A stretch of 64,000 nt of DNA, taken from the NCBI GenBank assembly GCA_028284285.1, contig JANQSA010000048.1, positions 228,041 to 292,040 of the forward strand, in the 5' to 3' direction. Positions within the stretch are counted from its first letter, which is position 1; each line of letters opens with the position of its first letter. The notes beneath the pieces are model-generated. The model was not told where the DNA came from, searched no databases, and worked only from the letters and a program-made list of their open reading frames with translations. Below are positions 27,316 to 35,462 of this stretch, piece after piece. Origin of the DNA: Croceivirga sp. GTDB lineage: Bacteria > Bacteroidota > Bacteroidia > Flavobacteriales > Flavobacteriaceae. The position numbers and the translations under genes are program-made.

Positions 27316-28185
27316 TTAATTAAAATCTATAAAATCAACTGGGTTAATAGGTTTTCCATTCAGCCAAAGCTCAAAATGAAGATGTGGTCCTGTGGTAAGT
27401 TCTCCTGTATTACCTACAGAGGCAATTACCTCACCGGATCTTACCAAATCTCCCTGGGTCTTACTTAAGGAACCATTATGCTTATACACAGAAAGTAAAT
27501 TATTCTTGTGTTCCATTATTAAAACATAACCGGTTTCGGATGTCCAACCCGAGAAAATAACAGTACCATCCGCTACAGCTTTTATGGGTAGTCCCTCAGA
27601 GGCTACTATATCTACCGCAAGGTGCTTCTTTTGAGGGTCATAATCCTGGGAAATAACCCCTGTCAAAGGCGGGAAAAGGGCATTGCTTAAATCTTCCAGA
27701 TTTCTTTCAAACAGGTTGTACTTATCTTCCAACGCCACTTGTTTTCTCAGTTCCAGGTCCTCCCGGATGGGCGTTAGATCTATATTGTTAGGATCCAATT
27801 TGTATTGCTCAAACAGGGAGTCCCGGTTGATCTCGTTATTCTCTATTTCACCCCGTAATACCATTCTTATGTTATCCAAATACCTATTGGTATAATCCAG
27901 AACGTTTACCAAAGAATCCGTTTTGTAGGTAAGCTCTGTGGCCTGTCTTTTTAAACGGGTGGAAGAATAGCCCGGAATATATTCTCTTAGCGGGGTAAAG
28001 GCAATAAGCAAGGTGGTAAGCATGATAAGGGCTATGATAAATAATGTCCCCGTCACAAAAACATTTAATCGGCTCAATTTAAAAGAGATCTTCTCTTCAA
28101 AAGTACTTTCATTAAGTATCACCAAACGATACTTATGCAGTAGCTTTTTTTTAATCTCTTTTCTCTTTTTAGACTTTTTTGCCAT
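27316..28185 (-). CDS. M23 family metallopeptidase (LytM-type, membrane-anchored)
   Basis: A 289-residue periplasmic peptidoglycan endopeptidase-like protein. The preferred start (28185) gives the Lys-rich MAKKSKKRKEIKKKLLHKYR; a reading frame continues upstream to 28290, but those 35 residues include the translation of a GC-rich palindrome and are not protein-like. A membrane helix lies at about residues 41-63, then a coiled-coil stretch to 150. The M23 domain has the Zn ligands in HLAVDIV (near 187) and GPHLHFELWLNG (near 262), so it is likely active rather than an EnvC-type pseudo-enzyme. Confidence 0.9.
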   Translation of the reverse strand: MAKKSKKRKEIKKKLLHKYRLVILNESTFEEKISFKLSRLNVFVTGTLFIIALIMLTTLLIAFTPLREYIPGYSSTRLKRQATELTYKTDSLVNVLDYTNRYLDNIRMVLRGEIENNEINRDSLFEQYKLDPNNIDLTPIREDLELRKQVALEDKYNLFERNLEDLSNALFPPLTGVISQDYDPQKKHLAVDIVASEGLPIKAVADGTVIFSGWTSETGYVLIMEHKNNLLSVYKHNGSLSKTQGDLVRSGEVIASVGNTGELTTGPHLHFELWLNGKPINPVDFIDFN

Positions 28186-28210
28186 GTAGAACCTTTTTCC
28201 TTCCGTAGCC

Positions 28211-28241
28211 CTGCTACCTGCCCGCACGGCAGGCGGGTGCA
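28211..28241. repeat. GC-rich palindrome in the leader of the M23-GH3 operon
   Basis: The 310 bases between the M23 and tatA start codons (28186-28495) contain no gene. Within it, CCTGCC (28217-28222) and GGCAGG (28228-28233) form a 6-bp stem with a 5-base loop, and CCCGC / GCGGG can pair as an alternative overlapping stem. It stands out sharply in an AT-rich spacer and looks like the dispersed CCTGCC...GGCAGG palindromes seen in flavobacterial genomes. Whether it recurs in this genome cannot be seen: no second copy was noticed in the window. Confidence 0.6.
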
Positions 28242-28318
28242 ACTCAAAAAAGCCTTCAATCGGACAAAAAACATCTGATTTTCGCTTCAATCCAAAAAAA
28301 CCTAAATGAGTTCAGAGA

Positions 28319-28326
28319 CAAAGATA
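28319..28326 (-). promoter_or_regulatory. Possible promoter -7 element for the M23-GH3-DUF6909 operon
   Basis: On the minus strand this reads TATCTTTG, a perfect TAnnTTTG match and identical to the -7 element of gltX. No clear TTG is found at -33. It would give a leader of about 125 bases containing the GC-rich palindrome. Confidence 0.4.
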
Positions 28327-28461
28327 CTTTTAGATTTTATTTATCGCATCACATCTTGTTATTTGTGAAACATTTAGCAAATCTTTACTTTTTTAAGGGG
28401 TGGATAACAATGAACTCCGCTACCTTTCGTTGTTTTAACAGCATGGCGTAGGTGTTTTTTG

Positions 28462-28469
28462 TATTTTTG
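28462..28469 (+). promoter_or_regulatory. Possible promoter -7 element for tatA
   Basis: TATTTTTG fits the Bacteroidota -7 consensus TAnnTTTG and lies 26 bases upstream of the tatA ATG. A TTG with correct spacing is not evident, so support is partial. Confidence 0.4.
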
Positions 28470-28495
28470 CCTTTCATGTTATTTAAATTGACAAT

Positions 28496-28690
28496 ATGGT
28501 AGCCCTTTCTTTTTTCCTCGGTATGCTTGGTCCATGGCAGATAGTTCTTATTGTTGTTGTTGTCCTTTTGCTTTTTGGAGGTAAAAAAATCCCTGAATTA
28601 ATGAGAGGCCTTGGAAGCGGTATAAAAGAGTTTAAAGACGCCTCAAAAGATGATGAAAAGCTTAAGGAAAAGAACGAACCCGAAGTGTAA
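28496..28690 (+). CDS. tatA: Twin-arginine translocase subunit TatA/TatE family
   Basis: A 64-residue pore-forming component of the Tat system, which exports folded proteins across the inner membrane. It has the short N-terminal membrane helix ([19 protein letters not shown]), the Phe-Gly hinge, the amphipathic helix [17 protein letters not shown] and a charged tail. These define TatA rather than TatB, and Bacteroidota usually carry this type. Single gene, divergent from the M23 operon. Length is normal. Confidence 0.93.
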   Translation: MVALSFFLGMLGPWQIVLIVVVVLLLFGGKKIPELMRGLGSGIKEFKDASKDDEKLKEKNEPEV

Positions 28691-28843
28691 TCTTTTTCTG
28701 TCTTTCTACAGATTGTTACTGTAAATCGACTTCCCCCTTAACTTCACGCTGCAATTTTTTCATTTCACAACAAATATTGATGACTTAGCACTTAAGGTGT
28801 TACCTTCGTCGTTATAACAGCTGTGCCGTATTCCGGCTGAACG

Positions 28844-28851
28844 TAACTTTG
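28844..28851 (+). promoter_or_regulatory. Possible promoter -7 element for the OmpA-family gene
   Basis: TAACTTTG matches TAnnTTTG and is 41 bases upstream of the ATG at 28893. The -33 region has only a GTG at the expected distance. Confidence 0.4.
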
Positions 28852-28892
28852 CAAACTTCAATGTTTGGCATTTCAATTGAATTAATAAGATT

Positions 28893-30956
28893 ATGAGAAG
28901 AAACATCTTTATAGCACTTCTCGTTTTTAGCATTACACTCCAGGGCCAAACCATAACCAATTTGGAATTTGAGGAAGAATTACCGTCCACTGAGCAAAGT
29001 GATCCGGAATTAACCTCCCAAATGTCACAACCATCAGATTTTGAGAAGATACCGACAAAAGCAAGAATAAATCGCGTAGACCGCCTACTCAAGAGAGCAG
29101 ATGCCTACTTCAACAAAATGTGGTATGCGGAGGCTGCTGAACTGTATGATAAAGCACTTGAACGTGATCCCTCAAAACAAACCCTTGAGCTACTTCAAAA
29201 AGCAGGGGATGCTCACTATTTCAGCGGTAATATGAAAAAGGCACATCATTGGTATGCCCTTCTTTTCGATCGCTATCAAGATCAGGTATCGGAAGCTAAT
29301 GTGCTGAAGTATGCACATGTCCTGAAGGGCATTGGAAGGTACGGAAAAGCAAAAAGACTAGTGCGGGTTCTTGAAGGAAATAGTGCAAAGCCTGTTGATA
29401 GTGCCTCTAAGGAACAAGAAACGGGAGCAGGATCAAAAATCATAACCGGCTCCTTCAAAATAAAAAATCTTGATTTCAATAGTCCTTATTCTGATTTTTC
29501 CCCGATGCTGCTAGATGACGGTAGGATGGTGTTTGCTTCCGCAAAAGATTCCCTTTTTTTTAATACCAGAAGGTATAAATGGAACAATCAACCTTATTTG
29601 GATTTGTACATAGGCCAATGGGACACCGCTAAAGCCTCACTCCAAAACATAAAGAAGTTTTCAAAAAACATCAATTCAAAGTACCACGAAGCCGCCGTTT
29701 CTTTTTCACCGGATAAGCAAACCCTATATTTTACCCGAAATAACTACGGAAAGAAGTTGAAGCGGGATAAAAGAGGAATCAATCACCTTAAGATATACAG
29801 ATCAAGAAAAGTAGAAGGAGAATGGTCAAAAGCGGTAGAACTTCCTTTTAATAGTGAAGCGTATTCCTGTGGACATCCTGCGGTTAGTCCCGACGGTAAA
29901 AAGCTTTACTTTGTTTCGGATATGCCGGGAGGGTTTGGGAAAACCGACATTTATGTTGTTTCTATTCTGGAAAATGGCCGCTTTTCCCCACCAAAAAACC
30001 TGGGAAGGGGATTGAATACTCCAGAGAAGGAAATGTTCCCTTTTGTCACAGAGAATTCAATATACTTTTCTTCGGATAGGGCTTTTGGTTTCGGGGGATT
30101 AGACATTTACAAGGCGAACTATACCAACAACGTTTTTGACGTGGCTACCAATATGGGTCAACCATTGAATAGCAATAGGGACGACTTCTCTTTTATTGTG
30201 GGAAAGGGCACTGATAGAGGATACTTCGCCTCCAATCGAAAAGGAGGTAAAGGTGATGATGATATTTATGCTTTTGAGTATATCCCTGTAAAACCCCCCA
30301 AGAACAACACCCTGATCAAGGGTACCGTTACCGACCTGATCACAGGTGCTCTGTTATCTAATGTAATGGTCTCGCTGGCTGATGAAAGCAACAACGAAAT
30401 ACGAAAAATAGTTACCGGAGCAGATGGGCGTTTTGTTTTCGACGAGGTTTTGAAAAACAACACCTATACCATAACCTCAAAATCCGTTGCCCATTTTGAA
30501 AACGTTAGTACCGTTGCTACTGAGGACAAAACCCAAACAGAGCTGGATATTGTAATGAAAAGGATAGATGATATGATTACGATAGAAGAAGGGCAAAAGA
30601 AGCTTAAAACCGATCTTATTTATTTCGATTTTGACAAATCCAATATCACTGTAGCCGCCGCAAAGGAATTGGACAAATTAGTAGGCGTGTGGGAAAAGTA
30701 TCCCAACATGGTTATTAAAATTGAATCCCATACCGATTCCCGGGGAAAGGCTTCATATAATCAACAGCTCTCCGATAAGAGAGCAAAAGCCTCCAGAGAT
30801 TATCTTATTTCAAAGGGAATTAGCCCTGATCGTATTGTTAGTGCCAAAGGATATGGTGAAGAAAGACTCCTTAACGACTGTGTCTATGGCACCCCCTGTT
30901 CCTCAAAACAACACAGACTAAACCGTAGATCGGAATTCATTATAGTAAGTCTTTAG
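28893..30956 (+). CDS. OmpA family protein with TPR, PD40 and carboxypeptidase-regulatory-like domains (PorE-like architecture)
   Basis: A 687-residue exported protein. After a signal peptide (MRRNIFIALLVFSITLQGQ) come TPR-like repeats at about 50-150, a PD40/TolB-like beta-propeller at about 195-455 (YSDFSPMLLDDGRMVFAS; PAVSPDGKKLYFVSD; TDIYVVS), a carboxypeptidase-regulatory-like Ig fold at about 472-555 (IKGTVTDLITGALLSNVMVS), and an OmpA peptidoglycan-binding domain from 575 (YFDFDKSNITVAAAKELD; IESHTDSRGKASYNQQLSD; NRRSEFII). This order is that of PorE, a T9SS-linked periplasmic protein that anchors to peptidoglycan, but flavobacteria have many paralogues, so the specific role is open. 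Confidence 0.88.
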   Translation: MRRNIFIALLVFSITLQGQTITNLEFEEELPSTEQSDPELTSQMSQPSDFEKIPTKARINRVDRLLKRADAYFNKMWYAEAAELYDKALERDPSKQTLELLQKAGDAHYFSGNMKKAHHWYALLFDRYQDQVSEANVLKYAHVLKGIGRYGKAKRLVRVLEGNSAKPVDSASKEQETGAGSKIITGSFKIKNLDFNSPYSDFSPMLLDDGRMVFASAKDSLFFNTRRYKWNNQPYLDLYIGQWDTAKASLQNIKKFSKNINSKYHEAAVSFSPDKQTLYFTRNNYGKKLKRDKRGINHLKIYRSRKVEGEWSKAVELPFNSEAYSCGHPAVSPDGKKLYFVSDMPGGFGKTDIYVVSILENGRFSPPKNLGRGLNTPEKEMFPFVTENSIYFSSDRAFGFGGLDIYKANYTNNVFDVATNMGQPLNSNRDDFSFIVGKGTDRGYFASNRKGGKGDDDIYAFEYIPVKPPKNNTLIKGTVTDLITGALLSNVMVSLADESNNEIRKIVTGADGRFVFDEVLKNNTYTITSKSVAHFENVSTVATEDKTQTELDIVMKRIDDMITIEEGQKKLKTDLIYFDFDKSNITVAAAKELDKLVGVWEKYPNMVIKIESHTDSRGKASYNQQLSDKRAKASRDYLISKGISPDRIVSAKGYGEERLLNDCVYGTPCSSKQHRLNRRSEFIIVSL

Positions 30957-31180
30957 GACTTTTGGTAATGCATTTTCTGTTAACCACCGTTAATCGATTT
31001 CTCTTATCGTTGAAACGCCTAAGAAGTAGTAGCTTTCGTCGGAAAAAACAAACCGCTGGTAGAACACATTTTCTTTAAGCGTTACTAACCCCTTTTTTTT
31101 GACGGTTTATCCTTTTCTTTTTCAAGTCGCTTAAGAAAGCCAAAAATTTGTACCGAATACAAATCTAAAGATGCTTACTT

Positions 31181-31351
31181 ATGAAAAGATTTTTACTTGT
31201 TAAAGAAATATATTTAGAAGCCTTCAAAAACTTGGGTAGCATTATCCTGCAACATTATTTCAAACTGTTTTCGTGGTTCTGCTTCATACTGTTTTTTGTA
31301 GTGCTTTACGCTTTTGTTTTTAGAGTCGCTACGGGATTTGCATTTGATTAA
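31181..31351 (+). CDS. DUF6747 family small membrane protein
   Basis: A 56-residue protein missed by length cut-offs. It starts MKRFLLVKEIYLEAFKNLGS, has one membrane helix (WFCFILFFVVLYAFVFRVA, residues 32-50) and ends TGFAFD, a pattern I recognise as the DUF6747 family of flavobacteria (conserved KEIYLEAFKNLG and RxxTGFAFD). The function is unknown. It stands alone in the gap between the OmpA gene and the convergent DUF4837 gene. The 224 bases upstream hold no other feature that I can support. Confidence 0.75.
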   Translation: MKRFLLVKEIYLEAFKNLGSIILQHYFKLFSWFCFILFFVVLYAFVFRVATGFAFD

Positions 31352-31433
31352 ACAGCGTAGCTGCCCATCCCGGGGAAAAAGGAAAAGCCTTAATTATTTT
31401 GTTTTGGACTATTTATGGCCTTTTGGAAAGCCG

Positions 31434-32423
31434 TTACAGGGGTTTTTCAAACTTAAGGGTCTTTAAAATGGCCTCCAGTTCAAACATATAGTCCCTTTTC
31501 TGAGTGGCTGGGGCAAAAGTAAAACCTTCCAGTACAAGTTTTCTGTTATTTTCCTTGTCGTTGATGATATAGGTTAGAAAAGGACCCGCCATAGGATACC
31601 CCTGGATCTCCCAGATTCCTTTGGCTTCTGCAGCTTTCTTTCCGCCAATTTCAGCAGGGAAAACGTAAGGGGCAAAGGCTTTTTCCGTAATCATATACGT
31701 ATGATCCTCCGGGCCAGGAACATATTGCTTTCCAATGGAGTCTCGCATAGCAACAATATCCCTTACAAAAGTAGAGTCGTTTGAAAAGCTATCTCCCGGC
31801 ATGGTATAGGCAATAATATTCATATTCCCTTTGGGAATTTGCCTGTCCAACCATACAAAATTGTCTTCCTGCTTGCCTACTCTGTAAGCAGAAGGAATAG
31901 TCAGAGAGATCCCAAACGTTTCCTTTAACGCCTTTTCCTTATTCAAAGAGCGTGTAAAGCGCTTTTGCGCCTCTTTAAGTTCTACCTGCTTAAAGGCGGC
32001 GATGCCATTTTCCGCAATAGCATCCAAACCGCTTACCAATTCGTTATAGGTAGTGCCCTTTACAACGGCTACCTTTTGCGGTGAAGCGTAAAGATTGGTT
32101 TTAATGTGGCTAACTGTTATTGAATCTTGCTGAACGTAAAGTATTGACCTGGAATGTGCAATTGATCCCCTAAAAACCTGAGGCGGAATTTGGGTCAAGG
32201 TTAATATAGGTTGTTCCGGAGTAAGGGCCAAGGCGGGTTTAGCAAATAATTCCCGTACCTTATCTCCAACGGTGCCTTGCCACAGATCATTTTCCATGAC
32301 CACCATAAGTGAATTAACACTTCCCGTGGAGGGCGGTAAAAACTTTTTTCGCTTACCGGTTTCGTTACAGGAGGTAACCAATACCATAACGGCCGTTAAC
32401 CACAGTGTTCCCAGATTTTTCAT
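31434..32423 (-). CDS. DUF4837 family lipoprotein
   Basis: A 329-residue predicted lipoprotein: signal sequence MKNLGTLWLTAVMVLVTSC with Cys at residue 19 in a normal lipobox. The mature part contains LPPSTGSVNSLMVVMENDLW near residue 30, conserved in the family, and IWEIQGYPMAGPFLTYII near residue 270. Function unknown. It follows mltD by 12 bases on the same strand, so they probably form an operon, which would suggest a role in envelope or cell wall upkeep; this is inference only. Confidence 0.85.
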   Translation of the reverse strand: MKNLGTLWLTAVMVLVTSCNETGKRKKFLPPSTGSVNSLMVVMENDLWQGTVGDKVRELFAKPALALTPEQPILTLTQIPPQVFRGSIAHSRSILYVQQDSITVSHIKTNLYASPQKVAVVKGTTYNELVSGLDAIAENGIAAFKQVELKEAQKRFTRSLNKEKALKETFGISLTIPSAYRVGKQEDNFVWLDRQIPKGNMNIIAYTMPGDSFSNDSTFVRDIVAMRDSIGKQYVPGPEDHTYMITEKAFAPYVFPAEIGGKKAAEAKGIWEIQGYPMAGPFLTYIINDKENNRKLVLEGFTFAPATQKRDYMFELEAILKTLKFEKPL

Positions 32424-32435
32424 AGTGTCTCAAAT

Positions 32436-34037
32436 TTATGAAGAACATTCACAGAGTCTCAGCTTTGTTCCCGGTTTTAAATTATTACCGCGAATACCGT
32501 TCCATTTTCGCAGATTTTCGATGGAAACTCCAGGATATTTTCTGGAAATGGTCCAAAGGGAATCCCCTGATTGTACCACATGAATTTTGGAAGGATCTTT
32601 CGGTAATTGTACCGGCTTCTTAGCTTTGTTGTGGGTAACCGTACGACCAGCGGTTTCGGCAACAGGTTTTCTGGGATAAATTGTGAGTCGTTGTCCAATA
32701 CGCAGATTGTTACTTCTTAATCCGTTCCAACGTTTTATTTGGCTTACCCCCACACCATATCTTTGCGCGATTTTACCCAAATAATCTCCACTCTTTACTC
32801 TGTACCGAATTCTATCATTGCTATTTACAAGCTGAGGTAAGGGTTGCTCTCTCTTGTTTAATGATTCCCGGACATGGGTATAGATCGCAGTTTCATTGTT
32901 CACAAATTTTCCGAGGTGCTTTAGCGGTAACCGCAAAGTATAGGCCTTACCTGCTACTTTAGGTATGATGTTTAGTTTGTACTGAGGATTTAGTATTTTG
33001 AGTTCTTCTTTTGAGATCCCTACTAGCTCCGAAATCTGATCAAAAGTGATTGTGTTTTTTACACGAACCGTATCCGTCTCAAAAAAAGGGCGTTCCACAA
33101 TAGTTTTCCGAAGCCCGTGTTCGGATGCATATTCAAAAATATACAGGGTGGCCAGAAACGCAGGGACATATCCCGCCGTTTCACGTGGGAGATACCTTCT
33201 GATGTTCCAATAATTCTCGTATCCTCCCGAGCGTCGTATCGCTTTGTTTACATTCCCCGGACCGGAATTGTACGCGGCAAGGGCCAGATCCCAGTCCCCA
33301 AAGATCTCATATAGTTTTGAAAGATACTGACAGGCGGCCACAGTAGAGGCTACAGGGTCACTCCGTTCATCCACATAACTGCTAACATCCAAACCATACA
33401 TCTTACCTGTAGAAAACATAAACTGCCACAATCCGGTGGCGCCCACCCTGGATTTAGCCCTGGGATTAAGGGCAGATTCCACAATGGCCAGATACTTGAC
33501 CTCTAAAGGAATGTCGTAATTATCCAGTTCCTGCTCAAACAATGGAAAGTAAAACTGACTTGTGGTGAGCATCCGTTCCATTAAGCCCCTCTTTTTGGTC
33601 AGAAAACTATGTATTACCCTTTCCAAAGACGGATTATACGCTATGTTAAATGGTGTCTTTTCATTTAACAGCTGTAATCGGGCTTTTAATGTGTCGGTCG
33701 GAAGGTCCAGAGTCCATAATGAATCCTCTGAGGGTTGACGTATTTCCATTTGCATTTCCCTGAACGAAACACTGTTTTTCTCCAATTCTTTTAACCAAAG
33801 ACTGTCATAGGAATAGGCTGCTTCCAGGTCTTTCAACACAAGATTGGCAGTGGTATCTGGAACTACAGCTTTTGAAAGAACACCTTTTTCATCAAGGTCA
33901 TCATCCTCTACTTTTGGTATTCCAATAGCACTAATAGAATCCGGAATATGCAGTGGTGTATCCAGATTTTGACCTAAAAGCAGGTGTGCAACAAAAAAAC
34001 AGGCAATAGGTAATAACCAATAGATTCTTTTTCTCAT
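32436..34037 (-). CDS. mltD: Membrane-bound lytic murein transglycosylase with LysM domains (MltD-like)
   Basis: A 533-residue periplasmic enzyme cleaving glycan strands with 1,6-anhydro products. It has a signal peptide (MRKRIYWLLPIACFFVAHLLLG), an SLT domain at about 180-300 with catalytic Glu in YLAIVESALNP, GATGLWQFMFSTGKMYGL and LALAAYNSGPGNVNKAI, and two LysM peptidoglycan-binding modules at about 407-452 (YRVKSGDYLGKIAQRYGV) and 485-530 (VVQSGDSLWTISRKYP). This is the MltD order. It is upstream of, and probably cotranscribed with, the DUF4837 lipoprotein gene. Confidence 0.92.
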   Translation of the reverse strand: MRKRIYWLLPIACFFVAHLLLGQNLDTPLHIPDSISAIGIPKVEDDDLDEKGVLSKAVVPDTTANLVLKDLEAAYSYDSLWLKELEKNSVSFREMQMEIRQPSEDSLWTLDLPTDTLKARLQLLNEKTPFNIAYNPSLERVIHSFLTKKRGLMERMLTTSQFYFPLFEQELDNYDIPLEVKYLAIVESALNPRAKSRVGATGLWQFMFSTGKMYGLDVSSYVDERSDPVASTVAACQYLSKLYEIFGDWDLALAAYNSGPGNVNKAIRRSGGYENYWNIRRYLPRETAGYVPAFLATLYIFEYASEHGLRKTIVERPFFETDTVRVKNTITFDQISELVGISKEELKILNPQYKLNIIPKVAGKAYTLRLPLKHLGKFVNNETAIYTHVRESLNKREQPLPQLVNSNDRIRYRVKSGDYLGKIAQRYGVGVSQIKRWNGLRSNNLRIGQRLTIYPRKPVAETAGRTVTHNKAKKPVQLPKDPSKIHVVQSGDSLWTISRKYPGVSIENLRKWNGIRGNNLKPGTKLRLCECSS

Positions 34038-34149
34038 TTGGACATGGTTTGGTGCGGGACATACTAAAATGCGCTATTTTTTTCAAAAAACGAAACCATT
34101 TCAGTGAAAACCTAAAAAAAGGGATATCCGTTAGTGGATAACGCCCTGA

Positions 34150-35340
34150 TTACTGCAATATTGCAGCGATGCCCGGTAAGGTTTTCCCTTCCAAGCTTTC
34201 CAGCATGGCCCCTCCTCCGGTAGATACGTAGCTGACCTTATCTTGAAATCCAAACTGTTTTACGGCAGCCACAGAATCGCCTCCGCCTACTAAAGAAAAA
34301 GCGCCCTTTTGCGTAGCGGTGTCTACAAAATCACCAATGGCTTTGGTACCATTTGCAAAAGGTTCCATTTCAAAAACCCCCACAGGGCCGTTCCACAAAA
34401 TGGTTTTGGAGTTTATAATTACTTCCTTAAATTTTTCAAGGGTTTCGGGTCCGGCATCCAGGCCTTGCCAACCCTCAGGGATTTGATCCACCGGCACTGT
34501 CCGGGTCCTGGCATTTTCTTCAAAGGCGTCCGCTGCTACCACATCCACGGGGAGGTGTACTTCTACTCCTTTGCTTTCTGCCTTCTTCAAAATGTCCAAT
34601 GCCAATTCCGTTTTGTCATTTTCACAAATAGAATCCCCCACCTGGCCTCCTTGTGCTTTTATAAAGGTATACGTCATTCCACCCCCAATCACCAGGTGGT
34701 CCACTTTGTCCAAGATATTCTCTATAATCGTGATCTTTGAAGATACTTTTGCCCCTCCCAGGATAGCAGTAACGGGTTTTTCACCGGTTCGCATGATTTT
34801 GTCTATGGCATTGATCTCGCTGGCCAGTAAATACCCAAAGCATTTATGTTCCGGAAAGAATTCGGCCACAATAGTAGTGGAGGCGTGGGCCCGATGAGCA
34901 GTTCCAAAGGCATCATTTACATAGATATCTCCAAACTTAGAGAGCTTTTCGGCAAAATCTCTGTCACCACTTTCTTCCTCAGCGTAAAACCGGAGATTCT
35001 CCAACAATAGTATCTCTCCACTTTGTAATGCATTATACGCGGTCTCCACTTTTTCTCCTATACAATCTTCCACAAACTTTACCTGGACCCCTATGGTTTC
35101 CGAAACTTTGTCAGCTATATGTTTTAAAGACATTGCTTCGTTTCTCTGTCCTTTGGGCCTACCCAAATGACTCATCAAAACAGCGCTTCCCCCATCCTCT
35201 AACACTTTTAGAATAGTAGGTTTTGCCGCTTCAATACGGCTATTGTCCGTTACCTGGAAGTTCGCATCAAGGGGCACATTAAAATCCACGCGGATCAAGG
35301 CCTTTTTGTCTTCAAAGTTATAGTTGTCTATAGTTTTCAT
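34150..35340 (-). CDS. pgk: Phosphoglycerate kinase
   Basis: Glycolytic enzyme making ATP from 1,3-bisphosphoglycerate. The ATG at 35340 gives [20 protein letters not shown] with the RVDFNVPL motif; an in-frame start eight codons upstream is less likely. [55 protein letters not shown] and [11 protein letters not shown] appear in the normal order, and the nucleotide-binding C-terminal [13 protein letters not shown] is intact. Length 396 is normal. Divergent from holB with only 122 bases between the starts. Confidence 0.97.
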   Translation of the reverse strand: MKTIDNYNFEDKKALIRVDFNVPLDANFQVTDNSRIEAAKPTILKVLEDGGSAVLMSHLGRPKGQRNEAMSLKHIADKVSETIGVQVKFVEDCIGEKVETAYNALQSGEILLLENLRFYAEEESGDRDFAEKLSKFGDIYVNDAFGTAHRAHASTTIVAEFFPEHKCFGYLLASEINAIDKIMRTGEKPVTAILGGAKVSSKITIIENILDKVDHLVIGGGMTYTFIKAQGGQVGDSICENDKTELALDILKKAESKGVEVHLPVDVVAADAFEENARTRTVPVDQIPEGWQGLDAGPETLEKFKEVIINSKTILWNGPVGVFEMEPFANGTKAIGDFVDTATQKGAFSLVGGGDSVAAVKQFGFQDKVSYVSTGGGAMLESLEGKTLPGIAAILQ

Positions 35341-35361
35341 GTGTTCTTTTTTTGGTTGTTT

Positions 35362-35369
35362 CAAATGTA
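35362..35369 (-). promoter_or_regulatory. Possible promoter -7 element for pgk
   Basis: Reads TACATTTG on the minus strand, fitting TAnnTTTG, 22 bases upstream of the pgk ATG. No clear TTG at the -33 position. Confidence 0.4.
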
Positions 35370-35462
35370 ACTATTTCCACAGCCCCGGAAAACCCTATTT
35401 TGCCTTTACGTCAAACATTTTGCATCCGATTTGAAAGGAACAAATACAGTATATTTGACACT

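Noticed and set aside
2678..28185. Transposase, phage or tRNA-borne boundary of the polysaccharide island
   Set aside because: I found no insertion sequence, integrase, tRNA or direct repeats at the edges; AT-richness alone is not proof of a mobile element.
28186..28290. N-terminal extension of the M23 peptidase (35 codons)
   Set aside because: It translates a GC-rich palindrome and gives a non-conserved sequence; the Lys-rich start at 28185 fits membrane-anchored M23 proteins.
33179..33194. parS-like GTTTCACGTGGGAG inside mltD
   Set aside because: Only one half-site and the CACGTG core match; the other arm is wrong, so it is probably chance.
34131..34142. DnaA-box-like TTAGTGGATAAC near pgk, and a similar TGGATAAC at 28401
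   Set aside because: Single imperfect matches, not clustered; no support for an origin at these places.
34100..34149. Terminator downstream of pgk
   Set aside because: A 5-bp CGTTA/TAACG hairpin is followed by a T-run, but they are separated by about nine bases and the stem is weak.
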